From: an uncultured Collinsella sp.
GTDB lineage: Bacteria > Actinomycetota > Coriobacteriia > Coriobacteriales > Coriobacteriaceae
Direction of reading: 5' to 3'
Assembly (NCBI GenBank): GCA_900544755.1
Contig: UQWQ01000015.1
Location: 1-29,357, forward strand
Length of the DNA stretch: 29,357 bases
In this document: one piece after another, positions 7,910 to 15,781 of the stretch
Layout of the letters: every line of letters starts with the position of its first letter
Numbering within the stretch: the first letter of the stretch is position 1
Notes under the pieces: model-generated
Told to the model about the DNA's origin: nothing
What the model saw: only the letters and a program-made list of their open reading frames with translations
Database searches by the model: none
Program-made: the position numbers and the translations under genes

Positions 7910-8533
7910 TTATTTGGTTGTTAGGGTTAGTAGGTCGTTGGGGGTTTTGAGGTTGTAGGTGGCGTTTGGGATGTCTTGGTGTGATCCCCATGCCGCTCTG
8001 GCAAAACTGACCCCTGCTGAAGTTGCGCATTGTTCGTCGTAGACGGTGTCGCCAACGTAGACGACGTTGCCAGGATTCGCGCCCGTACGTCGGAGATATT
8101 CGAGCATGGGTGCGGGCGAAGGCTTGTGCTCGGTTGTGTCTTCGACAAGGATGATGTGTTCAAAAAACTTATCGAAGCCAAGGGGTGCAATTTCGTCTGT
8201 GTATTCGTCGCGTGCACGTGAGGAGACGATGCCAAGTTTGCAGCCGCTATCGGCGAGTGTTGCGATGACTTCAAGCAAACCTGGAAACACGCTGATGGTG
8301 CTTTTAAAGCTGGCGGCAACTTGGCACCAGCGATCCAACGTTGCCTGCGAGTAGATTCCAAGTTTCTCAAGGGCATCCTTGCCGGGTATGCCGAGGGCAA
8401 ATTCAAGCTCGTGTCGGGGGAGCGTTTTGCCGGTCTCTTCTTGGACAATCTGGACAAGCGATGATAGAACGCTTTCTTCTGTATCTGCCAATGTCCCATC
8501 AATGTCAAATACGATATGGTCAAAGTGCTTCAT
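7910..8533 (-). CDS. HAD-superfamily hydrolase (phosphoglycolate-phosphatase-like, subfamily IA)
   Basis: Cytoplasmic phosphatase of 207 aa. Motif I is DIDGTLAD at residues 10-17 (nucleophile and general acid Asp). A helical cap follows, then motif II in VSSRARDE, motif III Lys in HKPSPAPM, and motif IV VGDTVYDEQCA with the two acidic Mg ligands. Start at 8533 with AGAGGAG eight bases upstream. It lies 56 bp downstream of the AraC-type gene on the same strand and could share its transcript. The substrate is unknown; the subfamily covers phosphoglycolate, pyrophosphate and sugar phosphates. Confidence 0.88.
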   Translation of the reverse strand: MKHFDHIVFDIDGTLADTEESVLSSLVQIVQEETGKTLPRHELEFALGIPGKDALEKLGIYSQATLDRWCQVAASFKSTISVFPGLLEVIATLADSGCKLGIVSSRARDEYTDEIAPLGFDKFFEHIILVEDTTEHKPSPAPMLEYLRRTGANPGNVVYVGDTVYDEQCATSAGVSFARAAWGSHQDIPNATYNLKTPNDLLTLTTK

Positions 8534-8589
8534 ATGATTGCTCCTCTCTGTTGTTTGCCTGCAAGTTTGATGCAGTGACAGAAGAAGGG

Positions 8590-9528
8590 CTAGCGGGATT
8601 TCTGCCTGGTACTATCGAGATTCTGCCTCGTTGCTCGATAGCTCGAAGGAGTGCATCCCATTTGTTCTTTAAATACCTGGCCAAGATGGCTTGCTGTCGC
8701 AAAGCCGCATTGGCGCGCGACTGTCTGAACCGTTCGCGTGGTGTGTGCCAAAAGTTCGCAAGCACGGTTTACGCGGTATGCGCGCAGATATGCCGCCGGG
8801 GTCGTTCCTGCGCAAGCTTCGATAATGCGGTAACACTCTCTTTCGCTTACGCCGGCTGCAGATGCCATCTGGGGCACATCTACAGCGGCTGCATAGTTTG
8901 CGCGGATAAAGTCCAGGATTGCCTTGAACTGTACGTCGCGGCTGGTCATCCAAGAGGCGTTATCGGAGGAAAAGAGCGGTTCGGCCTTGGCGTAAATCTG
9001 AATCCAGAGCTCTGACAAGCTATTCCGAAGCGCCATCTCGTTCTGCGGCCGTTGAAGGTCGTGGTTAAAGGAACTCTTTAGCAAATCGATGAAGGGCATA
9101 TCGTCGGGGTTGGTGGGCGACCATTTGAGCACATCGACGTCTCGACATTGCAGCAAAGGATTGATATAGCGCTTTTGAAGGCGTCCCGCGGGATCGCCGA
9201 GCATCGACGGCTGAAAGATATGCAACATTTGAATGGCTGGTGCCGAATTGGGTGATTGCAGCGTGCTGTGCAAAACGCCGCCGTTGATAAAGCCGGCGGA
9301 CCCTTCCTCAAAGCGTACGTGCTCATGAGCCGCGCGCGTTCGATAGTCAATCGCTCCCTGCTCCATGTAGAAAAGCTCAACCTCGGAATGCCAGTGCCAG
9401 GGGACGGAATTGCCCGGATAGCGAGCGAATTCTGCGCGTTCGGCAATATAGGGCCAGTCTTCGGCGGTCTCGGGAAACGCTTCCTCGCGTCCTCCGCGGT
9501 GCAATTCTATGTGATCCATGTTTCGCAT
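8590..9528 (-). CDS. AraC-family transcriptional regulator with N-terminal cupin domain
   Basis: Protein of 312 aa. The N-terminal half has a cupin-like ligand-binding fold (VPWHWHSEVELFYMEQG near residues 43-59; HWHSEVE is the typical AraC cupin strand). The C-terminal 100 residues hold the double helix-turn-helix (VDVPQMASAAGVSERECYR, then VQTVARQCGFATASHLGQVF and the terminal GCTPSSYR). It probably controls a sugar or catabolic gene, possibly the HAD gene just downstream. No Shine-Dalgarno precedes the start at 9528. A -10-like TATACT lies only six bases upstream, so the mRNA may be leaderless. A second ATG at 9519 also lacks a ribosome-binding site. Confidence 0.9.
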   Translation of the reverse strand: MRNMDHIELHRGGREEAFPETAEDWPYIAERAEFARYPGNSVPWHWHSEVELFYMEQGAIDYRTRAAHEHVRFEEGSAGFINGGVLHSTLQSPNSAPAIQMLHIFQPSMLGDPAGRLQKRYINPLLQCRDVDVLKWSPTNPDDMPFIDLLKSSFNHDLQRPQNEMALRNSLSELWIQIYAKAEPLFSSDNASWMTSRDVQFKAILDFIRANYAAAVDVPQMASAAGVSERECYRIIEACAGTTPAAYLRAYRVNRACELLAHTTRTVQTVARQCGFATASHLGQVFKEQMGCTPSSYRATRQNLDSTRQKSR

Positions 9529-9534
9529 GGCATC

Positions 9535-9540
9535 AGTATA
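9535..9540 (-). promoter_or_regulatory. possible -10 box for a leaderless AraC-type mRNA
   Basis: On the minus strand TATACT ends six bases before the ATG at 9528, so a transcript starting at normal spacing would begin at or next to the start codon. No convincing -35 is seen about 17 bases further upstream. Confidence 0.35.
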
Positions 9541-9553
9541 AAGCGCGATGGGC

Positions 9554-9763
9554 TTAGATTGCTCTTGCCTGTTCGGGGAACGCCTTGTCTAGGGATGCTT
9601 GGAGCTTTTCGAAGGATGCTCGTAAGTTGAGGCTCTGATCGGCTGAGCGCTTGGTTTTTGTGGTGGGGGAGTCGAGGAGGCCGTTTCTCTGCGTCGGGGG
9701 GAAGGAGAAAAGGTTTGCATGTTTTAGGGATGGCTGCTGTGCTGCGTCATTGGAAGAATGCAT
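9554..9763 (-). CDS. possible small hypothetical protein (69 aa)
   Basis: Short, hydrophilic, polar reading frame with no recognised domain and no membrane segment. GAGGAGG lies ten bases before the ATG. In favour: the ribosome-binding site and a plausible C-terminal amphipathic stretch (FEKLQASLDKAFPEQ). Against: no family is recognised, and the GAGGAGG is part of another open frame ending in LLVDIEEAA that has no start codon. It might be the remnant of a decayed two-gene unit between the AraC and Nudix-Vsr genes. Confidence 0.25.
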   Translation of the reverse strand: MHSSNDAAQQPSLKHANLFSFPPTQRNGLLDSPTTKTKRSADQSLNLRASFEKLQASLDKAFPEQARAI

Positions 9764-9798
9764 GCTTATGCGGCCTCCTCGATGTCCACCAAAAGATT

Positions 9799-9830
9799 GC
9801 GCACGGGGTGTGCTGCTAGGTCCCGTGCGT
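9799..9830. other. intergenic hairpin
   Basis: CGCACGGG and CCCGTGCG form an eight-bp stem (9800-9807 and 9822-9829) with a 14-base loop, extended by a G-T pair. There is no T-run, so it is not an obvious terminator. Apart from this and the doubtful small ORF, the 489-bp gap 9529-10017 shows nothing I can name. Confidence 0.35.
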
Positions 9831-10017
9831 TGGCAGTATTATGCCGCGAGCGCAGATAAGGAAGCGCTAAAGAAAGGCTTAACCTGGTTTAGTGTTACGA
9901 TGAAACTGCAGGTCAGAGGTATCGAGTAACACTCTTGAAAGGTTTTGAGCTTAAGGGCTTTCTAAGGTTTGTGACGTGGATGTGGCGCGGACGTGCGGAG
10001 CGTGTGAATGCTCGCTG

Positions 10018-11004
10018 TTAGCGCTGCGGCTCTGTGGCGCGCACCTGCTCGATGACCTTTTCCATCGTGGCGTCGATGCGGTCTTTTTTGAGTTCGCATT
10101 CCCAGATGGTTATGGGCGTCCAGCCCATTTGAGTGAGCGCTGCCACAGCAGCACGGTCGCGCTCGACGTTGCGACGGAACTTTGCCTCCCAAAACTCAAC
10201 GTTGCGCTTGGGCTGGCTTGGGTTGCACTTGGGGCAGCGGTGCCAAAAGCAACCGTTGACGAAGATGGCGATCTTGCGGCCGGGGAAGGCGATGTCGGGC
10301 TTGCCGGGTACCTTCCATTCCAAACGATAGCCCGTAAGGCCCGCGGCCCGTAGGCGCTGACGTACGAGCAGCTCGGGCTTGGTGTTGGCGCGCTTGTTGC
10401 CCTTCATGGACTTTTTGATGGCGGCGCGACGGCGGACCAGTTCGCGCTCGTCAGCGGAGAGGTCCGAGGTATCGATGCCGTCGAGCAGACCGGGCTTGGG
10501 ACGCTTTTTGCTGCGGCGTTTAGGTGCGCGCTTGGGTTTGGTGGCGGGTTTGTCGGTTGTGTTGGGCGCGGCGTCATCGGCGGAGCTTGCCTCAAGCCGA
10601 TCTTCCTTTAACTCAATCAGAGCATCAATGAGCCCCTTGTCGGCGGGCATCCATTCCACCGTGGCAAGCGAGGTGCGTGGAATCCAGCGGATATCAAGCT
10701 GGCGGTCGTGTTTCTGGGGCTCATCGGATTCATCGGCGAGCGAGCAGTAGTAACACTCCATGGAGAGATGAAAATCGGGGTAGTCATACTCAACGGTGTA
10801 GAAATCACGCAGGTTGGTGACTTTTACCTGTAGCTCTTCCATAAGCTCGCGGCGCACGGCGTCTTCGGGTGTCTCGCCGCGCAGAAGTTTGCCGCCCGGG
10901 AACTCCCATAGTCCCTGCATGTTGCCGTAGCCGCGCTGCACGGCAAGCAGCTCGTCAGATCCTTCCTTGCGAATGATCCCAGCGGCAACATGAACAGTCT
11001 TCAA
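10018..11004 (-). CDS. Nudix hydrolase (MutT-like) fused to Vsr-type mismatch endonuclease
   Basis: Bifunctional DNA-maintenance protein of 328 aa. Residues 1-135 form a Nudix domain: the box (about residues 37-59) fits Gx5Ex7REUxEE, but Gln replaces the usual final Gly. MutT/NudG-type enzymes remove damaged nucleotides such as 8-oxo-dGTP. A basic linker (about 150-175, rich in KR) leads to a Vsr domain at about 195-320. That domain has TKPELLVRQRL, PGKPDI (catalytic Asp near 237), FVNGCFWHRCPKC (His near 255 and Cys zinc ligands), NVERD and WECE, all matching very-short-patch T/G mismatch endonucleases. The start is TTG at 11004 with GAGGAAGG seven bases upstream. No Dcm-type cytosine methyltransferase is present in the window, although Vsr is usually encoded beside one. 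Confidence 0.9.
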   Translation of the reverse strand: MKTVHVAAGIIRKEGSDELLAVQRGYGNMQGLWEFPGGKLLRGETPEDAVRRELMEELQVKVTNLRDFYTVEYDYPDFHLSMECYYCSLADESDEPQKHDRQLDIRWIPRTSLATVEWMPADKGLIDALIELKEDRLEASSADDAAPNTTDKPATKPKRAPKRRSKKRPKPGLLDGIDTSDLSADERELVRRRAAIKKSMKGNKRANTKPELLVRQRLRAAGLTGYRLEWKVPGKPDIAFPGRKIAIFVNGCFWHRCPKCNPSQPKRNVEFWEAKFRRNVERDRAAVAALTQMGWTPITIWECELKKDRIDATMEKVIEQVRATEPQR

Positions 11005-11043
11005 CAGGAGCCCTTCCTCAACATCAAAACGTTCCCTGCACTA

Positions 11044-11072
11044 CCTTACACAACGGTAAGGCAAGCGTAAGC
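11044..11072. promoter_or_regulatory. candidate operator upstream of the ABC transporter
   Basis: CCTTAC (11044-11049) and GTAAGG (11056-11061) form an inverted repeat. GTAAG recurs at 11067 in direct orientation, 11 bases after the first, which is about one helical turn. Such spacing is common for OmpR-family response regulators, the usual controllers of BceAB systems. No two-component genes are nearby, so the binder is unknown. A -10-like TATAGA lies at 11107-11112. Confidence 0.35.
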
Positions 11073-11144
11073 CATATCGATGGTAGCCGACTCGGCTCCT
11101 TGCGACTATAGATGCCGTAGACTAATCGCAAGAAAGGACTCGGT

Positions 11145-11930
11145 ATGCAAACCACGCAAACGGCGACCCCGGTACTGGAGGTCGCGCATCTCGAAAAGGT
11201 ATATGGAACACTGGGCAACGTGACCCGCGCGCTCAACGATGTCAGCTTTACCGTCAACCGCGGCGAATTCGTCGGCATCATGGGCGCCTCGGGCTCGGGC
11301 AAGTCGACGCTGCTCAACTGCGTGTCGACCATCGATAGCGCCACGAGCGGCACCATTCGCATCAACGGCCAGGATGTGACGCGCATGAAGCAGGCCAAGC
11401 TTTCGCAGTTCCGCCGCGAGGAGCTGGGCTTTATCTTCCAGGACTCCAACTTGCTCGATACGCTCACGGCGCGCGAGAACATCGCCCTGCCGCTCACCAT
11501 CGCCCGCACAAACTCGGCAGAGATCTCGACCCGCGTGCAGGATGTAGCCGCGCGTCTGTCTATCAGTCAGGTGCTCGACAAGTATCCCTACCAGATGTCC
11601 GGCGGTCAGCAACAGCGCGTTGCCGCGGCTCGCGCACTCGTCACCGACCCAACTATGATCATGGCCGACGAGCCCACCGGCGCCCTCGATTCCAAGAGCG
11701 CCCGCCTGCTGCTCGAGAGCCTGGAGGCGCTCAATCGCCGTCTGCGCGCCACCGTGCTCATGGTCACGCACGACAGCTTTGCCGCCAGCTACACGAGCCG
11801 TGTGCTGTTTATCCGCGACGGCAAGATTTTCACCGAGCTGCGCCGCGGCGACACCGACCGCCGAGAGTTCTTCGACCGCATTATGGAGGTCGTTGCCATG
11901 ATGGGCGGTGAGGGCTCCGATGCTCTGTAA
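11145..11930 (+). CDS. ABC transporter ATP-binding protein, BceA/MacB type
   Basis: ATPase subunit of 261 aa for an antimicrobial-peptide resistance or lipid-targeting exporter. Walker A GASGSGKST is at 47-55, followed by the Q-loop (FIFQDSNLLDTLT). The signature SGGQQQR is near 152, Walker B MIMADEPTGALD near 170, and the H-loop in VTHDSF. DEPTGALDS is characteristic of the BceA/LolD/MacB branch. The N-terminal extension TTQTATPVL is short and polar. AGAAAGGA lies a few bases before the ATG. Its 3' end overlaps the permease gene, showing a coupled operon. Confidence 0.95.
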   Translation: MQTTQTATPVLEVAHLEKVYGTLGNVTRALNDVSFTVNRGEFVGIMGASGSGKSTLLNCVSTIDSATSGTIRINGQDVTRMKQAKLSQFRREELGFIFQDSNLLDTLTARENIALPLTIARTNSAEISTRVQDVAARLSISQVLDKYPYQMSGGQQQRVAAARALVTDPTMIMADEPTGALDSKSARLLLESLEALNRRLRATVLMVTHDSFAASYTSRVLFIRDGKIFTELRRGDTDRREFFDRIMEVVAMMGGEGSDAL

Positions 11931-14157
11931 ACTCGCTTGGGGCAACGTCCGCCGCGCCGGCCGCGATTACCTTGTCTACTTGCTGACGCTCGCCCTGGGT
12001 GTCACGGTCTTCTATGCCTTCAATACCGTCTCGATGCAGGTCGACATTGCCGGCATCAAGGAGGAGGGACTGTCCGAGCTCATGGGCAGCATGCTCGGCT
12101 ACCTGACGTACTTTTTGGCCGGCGTCATGGCCTTTTTGATGGTGTATGCCAACAACTTCATCATGAAGCGCCGCAAAAAGGAGTTCGGCCTGTACCAGGT
12201 GCTCGGCATGCGCCGCGGGCGCGTCGCCACGATCATGGCGCTCGAGACCGTATTTGTTTCGGTCGGCGCTTTTGTCGCCGGCATTGTGCTGGGCGTGGGG
12301 CTCTCCCAGCTCATGACATTCTTTACGGCCTCGCTCTTTAAGACGCAGATCGCTAATTTCCACTTCTTTTTCTCGGTGCATGCGTTCAACCTGACCCTTG
12401 CCTGCATGCTCGTGATGTTTGTGCTCACGCTGCTGCTGAACCTTCGCGCCGTGCGCCGCACCAGGCTCATCGAGCTTATGGGTGCCGAGCGTCGCAACGA
12501 GAGCATCAAGACGCGCAACCCCTGGATCGCGATTGCCATCTTTGTCGTGGGCGTGGTGCTGGTGGGCGTGGCCTATTACCGTCTGCTGCGCGACGGGTTC
12601 CCGCTCACCGCGACGGAGGGTAAGCTGCAGGAGGCCATGAACCAGTTCGGTATCACCACGGCCATGGTTACGGTGGGTACCTTTGCCCTATTTTGGGGAC
12701 TTTCGGGCATGCTCATCAAGCTGCTGCAGAGCCTGCGCAGCGTGTATTGGCGCGGCCTCAACATGTTTACCGTGCGCCAGCTTGCGGCCAAGGTCAACAC
12801 GGTGTGCTTTTCGATGGGCGTTATCGCGATGATCCTGTTTCTGGCCATTACCTCGGTGACCTGCGGCATGTCGATCGCCAACGTGATGAACGAGAACCTG
12901 GAGCGCTATACGCCGGCGGATATGTCGCAGACGTATATCTATTACGCGTCCGATAGGCTCGACTACTACAAGAAGTATGTCAATCCTTCCGAGGCCGATC
13001 GCATGGTGCTGGCAGACGCAACGGTCGATTTGTACTCTGCATGGCACGGTGACCGTATCGATCCCGATAACGTTGCGGAAAGTATCAAGGGCAAGTCGGC
13101 AGATAATGGCAACGAGGCCGGAAAGAAGGTCAATATCGCCGATGTTGCCGGCGAGCATGTGCAGATTGATTCGTATCTGAGCTATACGCTTGGCGGCTCG
13201 GATCCTTCGGTGACGGCGGGCGAGATGTGCAAGGCCATGGGCGAAAAGCTCCCCAAGGCGCTCGAGGGTAGCAATGCCGATGATATGGGCCTGTTTGTGA
13301 CGCCGGCGAGCCAGTACAACAAACTGCGCCAGATGATGGGCGAGGAGCCGGTGAACATTGGCCGCGACCAGTACTTGCTTACGTGCGATATGGGCGGCGA
13401 GTTGGGCGACCTGTACACCAAGTACATGGCTGGGGGCCATACCCTCACCTTGGGCGGACATGAGCTCAAGCCCGCAGCCGATAAGTCGGACGAGGACACG
13501 GCTGCCATCGCCAACTCGGCACTCGGCAGCAATCCCGGTACCGTGGTCGTAGCCGACGAGCTGCTGTCCCAGCTTAACCTGCAGCCGTATTCCAGTAATC
13601 TGCTCGTTAACTACAAGCAGGGGATGGATGTGACCAAGGCAGACGAGAGCATTAAATACACCATGCTCGACAATCTGCTCGTTGACGGCAAGGAGCCGGG
13701 GTCGTGGGGAATCTTCATGACACGCTCCGAGATCTATACGCAGGCGGCGCAGATGAACGGCATGATTAGCTATCTAGCCATCTATATTGGCTTTGTACTG
13801 GTCGTTGCATGTGCGGCAATTCTGTCGATCCAGCAGCTCTCCAATGTGGCCGACGGAAGCCGCAGCTATCGCGTGCTGGCGCAGATCGGCTGTGACGACC
13901 GCCAGATTCGCCATTCGGTGATGGCGCAGCAAGCGGTGTTCTTCCTGTTCCCGCTGACAGTGGGTCTGGCGCACTCCTTTGTGGCGCTCAAGGTGGTCAT
14001 CGAGCTGGTGAGCACGTTTGGCAACATGAGCATCGGCGGCACGGTGGGCCTCACATGTGCGATTTTCCTGGCAGCCTATGGCGGCTATTTCCTGGTGACC
14101 TACCTCATGAGCACCGGCATGGTGCGAGCCGCCATCGCCACCCGCTACAGCGAGTAG
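11920..14157 (+). CDS. ABC transporter permease, BceB type (FtsX domains)
   Basis: Integral membrane permease of 745 aa. It has about ten predicted helices: the first near residues 17-37 (YLVYLLTLALGVTVFYAF), three more before residue 180, three between about 195 and 325, a large extracellular region (about 325-605), then three C-terminal helices. This is the BceB layout, in which the big extracellular domain senses or binds peptide antibiotics. FtsX-type coupling segments are KKEFGLYQVLGM and YRVLAQIGCDDRQI. Start at 11920 because GAGGG lies five bases upstream; it overlaps the ATPase gene by 11 bases. A GTG at 11908 is an alternative. The substrate is unknown and no cognate BceRS sensor/regulator is present. 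Confidence 0.92.
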   Translation: MLCKLAWGNVRRAGRDYLVYLLTLALGVTVFYAFNTVSMQVDIAGIKEEGLSELMGSMLGYLTYFLAGVMAFLMVYANNFIMKRRKKEFGLYQVLGMRRGRVATIMALETVFVSVGAFVAGIVLGVGLSQLMTFFTASLFKTQIANFHFFFSVHAFNLTLACMLVMFVLTLLLNLRAVRRTRLIELMGAERRNESIKTRNPWIAIAIFVVGVVLVGVAYYRLLRDGFPLTATEGKLQEAMNQFGITTAMVTVGTFALFWGLSGMLIKLLQSLRSVYWRGLNMFTVRQLAAKVNTVCFSMGVIAMILFLAITSVTCGMSIANVMNENLERYTPADMSQTYIYYASDRLDYYKKYVNPSEADRMVLADATVDLYSAWHGDRIDPDNVAESIKGKSADNGNEAGKKVNIADVAGEHVQIDSYLSYTLGGSDPSVTAGEMCKAMGEKLPKALEGSNADDMGLFVTPASQYNKLRQMMGEEPVNIGRDQYLLTCDMGGELGDLYTKYMAGGHTLTLGGHELKPAADKSDEDTAAIANSALGSNPGTVVVADELLSQLNLQPYSSNLLVNYKQGMDVTKADESIKYTMLDNLLVDGKEPGSWGIFMTRSEIYTQAAQMNGMISYLAIYIGFVLVVACAAILSIQQLSNVADGSRSYRVLAQIGCDDRQIRHSVMAQQAVFFLFPLTVGLAHSFVALKVVIELVSTFGNMSIGGTVGLTCAIFLAAYGGYFLVTYLMSTGMVRAAIATRYSE

Positions 14158-14192
14158 CAAGCGGGCAAAACCGTCGCAAAACCAACGCAAAC

Positions 14193-14235
14193 AACCGCCG
14201 CGGAGGGAGTCGGCCCCCTTCCGCGGCGGTTTTTT
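14193..14235 (+). terminator. terminator after the BceAB-type operon
   Basis: AACCGCCGCGGA (14193-14204) pairs perfectly with TCCGCGGCGGTT (14220-14231), followed by six T. It lies 35 bases after the permease stop codon. Confidence 0.9.
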
Positions 14236-14258
14236 GTCTATCGGATGCCTCTCAGATG

Positions 14259-14379
14259 CAAGTGAGTAGACTTTTTTGGATCTGTCGAGCACACCACGAC
14301 AAGTGCTCAATAAAACCGCAGGTCAGCGCTGTGGCGATTCGGGGTGTGCTCGGCCTCCTGCAAAAAGTCTACTCACTTG
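14259..14379. ncRNA. candidate structured RNA or MITE-like element, copy 1
   Basis: Three nested helices. P1 pairs CAAGTGAGTAGACTTTTT (14259-14276) with its exact complement at 14362-14379 (18 bp). P2 pairs CGAGCACACC (14286-14295) with 14343-14352 (10 bp). P3 pairs CCGCAG (14316-14321) with CTGTGG (14329-14334). All three recur in the copy at 28254-28374. Both P1 differences there keep pairing as G-U wobbles. A mobile miniature element with 18-bp terminal repeats is the main alternative. Confidence 0.45.
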
Positions 14380-14396
14380 GTTTTGGCTGCTAGAAG

Positions 14397-14436
14397 ACCG
14401 CCGTGAGGGAAGGCAACTTCCTCGCGGCGGTTTTTT
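14397..14436 (+). terminator. second terminator-like hairpin of the module
   Basis: ACCGCCG (14397-14403) and CGGCGGT (14425-14431) form the stem, extended inward by GAGG/CCTC pairing and followed by six T. It faces the plus strand downstream of the three-helix hairpin, so that hairpin is bracketed by two plus-strand terminators. Confidence 0.75.
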
Positions 14437-14452
14437 GCGTTTACCCAGATAA

Positions 14453-14489
14453 AACCTGCCAAAATAAACCTGTCCCTTTTTGGCAGGTT
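14453..14489 (-). terminator. GGGACAG-loop hairpin overlapping the LuxR1 stop codon
   Basis: Perfect 12-bp stem, AACCTGCCAAAA (14453-14464) and TTTTGGCAGGTT (14478-14489). On the minus strand the loop reads AGGGACAGGTTTA and the hairpin is followed by TTTTAT. It includes part of the LuxR1 stop codon and probably terminates that gene. Confidence 0.7.
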
Positions 14490-15453
14490 ATCGCTTCCAA
14501 AAGTGGAGGATGAGCGTCGTGCGGTTTTGCTGTTCGGTTTTGACCAGGATGTTGTGGATGTGGGTCTTGACGGTGCCCACGGCAAGGAATAGCTCGTCAG
14601 CGATCTCTTGGTTCGATTTGCCCAGTACGACCAGACGCATAACTTCGGTCTCACGGTTGGAGAGCTTGTAGGCGTTGCGATAGAAGGGCATCTGCTCTTC
14701 GATGTGTCGATCAAGATCGCTGACGTTCTTTTCCTCGGGCGCCTCCTGCATGCGGATTGAAAGCACGTGGTAGGAGTAGATGATCAGCAGAATCGCAAAG
14801 TAGCACGCAAAGATATTCTCGCTAAAGTTGCGCTCGGACAGGTACAGCTGCAGCCAAGAGGGTGCCAGGCTCATGGGAACAACAAGGATGTTGTAGAAAT
14901 CCTCGGCAACGATGCACCCGACCAGAATGGCGCCGATAATGAGGTGCTTTCGTTGATTGTTGACGCGCGCCTTAAGCTCGACCTGCGTGCTTTTATGCGC
15001 CGTCCAAAAGATATATAGTCCCACAAATACAAGGAATACCTGACGCATCGTGTAGTAGAGCCATTGATGCATGGGGCCGTAGGGGACAGCGACAATGATC
15101 AGCAGCTCGCTCAGGAAGAACGTTGCGACGGGAATAACAAACTGCTTTTTTGAATGTTTGTCGAGCAAGTCCATGGCAATGAGCCAGATAAAAGCTTGTG
15201 AAGCGGTCGCCACAAGGGTCCGCAACACAGGCATGGTAATTGAGTAATAGTCGCTGGCTGGAAAACTCTGGTTTTGCAACGTGTATTCAAAAAAGAAGAT
15301 CTCGGTCATCTCGATGGCATAGCAAATAAAAACGCCGCTGCCATAGATAAAGAAGCGTCGACGAGACGAGGCATAGGCGGCAAGCGAAAGCACTGCCGTC
15401 ACAATACAGATCACGAGTATCGCTAGGGTATAGAAGAACATCAGGGTGTTCAT
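14488..15453 (-). CDS. LuxR-type regulator with seven-helix membrane domain (LuxR1)
   Basis: Membrane-anchored transcription factor of about 321 aa. Residues 1-230 contain about seven hydrophobic helices (for example FFYTLAILVICIVTAVL and the block HLIIGAILVGCIVAEDFYNI). The last 65 residues are a LuxR/FixJ-type helix-turn-helix (LSNRETEVMRLVVLGKSNQ, EIADELF, VGTVKTHIHNIL). The segment YLSERNFSEN between late helices is also present in the second regulator at 22339, suggesting a shared sensing or packing site. It is divergent from ptcA, so it is the natural regulator of the agmatine genes. Start at 15453 because GGTGG lies five bases upstream; ATG 15468 lacks a ribosome-binding site. The ligand is unknown. 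Confidence 0.85.
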   Translation of the reverse strand: MNTLMFFYTLAILVICIVTAVLSLAAYASSRRRFFIYGSGVFICYAIEMTEIFFFEYTLQNQSFPASDYYSITMPVLRTLVATASQAFIWLIAMDLLDKHSKKQFVIPVATFFLSELLIIVAVPYGPMHQWLYYTMRQVFLVFVGLYIFWTAHKSTQVELKARVNNQRKHLIIGAILVGCIVAEDFYNILVVPMSLAPSWLQLYLSERNFSENIFACYFAILLIIYSYHVLSIRMQEAPEEKNVSDLDRHIEEQMPFYRNAYKLSNRETEVMRLVVLGKSNQEIADELFLAVGTVKTHIHNILVKTEQQNRTTLILHFWKR

Positions 15454-15591
15454 CTGCCACCGTCCCATCTCATTTCATCTATGGCCGAGCCCTGTATACC
15501 TTGTGGGATATAGACGTCTCAACCCTTCGTTCCATTGCGGATTAGGCGCCGAGATACAGCATAGCCGTATACCGTTCGCGGTTCTAGGTAG

Positions 15592-15635
15592 TAAACCCCC
15601 TGCAAGCTGGCTACCTGCGGGTTTATATTGGTTTA
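15592..15635. promoter_or_regulatory. candidate regulator-binding region between LuxR1 and ptcA
   Basis: TAAACCC (15592-15598) and GGGTTTA (15619-15625) form an inverted repeat. GGTTTA repeats at 15620 and 15630, ten bases apart. TACCTGCGGGTTTAT (15612-15626) matches the reverse complement of 23413-23427, upstream of the amidohydrolase, at 14 of 15 positions. No clean sigma-70 pair is visible in the 328-bp gap 15454-15781, which otherwise shows no gene. Confidence 0.4.
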
Positions 15636-15781
15636 GAGGGGTGTAACTCCGTGAACGGTCTTTAATCCCGAATAAACTAGGTAAAAATTGCATACGGGTG
15701 AATGATGGTCTTGTCAACACGAGGCGTGATGTTCGAGCGCCTCATAGCAATAGTCGGCACGACCGGCGGAAAGGAATCGAC

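Larger units (their letters stand above)
14191..14485. repeat. dispersed ~290-bp module, copy 1
   Basis: It shares aligned sequence with 28186-28478 along its whole length. The order is a GC-rich hairpin with T-run, a TCAGATGCAAGTGAGTAG block, a long three-helix hairpin, a second GC-rich hairpin, and CCCAGATAAAACCTGCC with a GGGACAG-loop hairpin. Both copies sit between convergent genes and have the same orientation. It fills the 330-bp gap 14158-14487; there is no coding potential. Confidence 0.88.
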
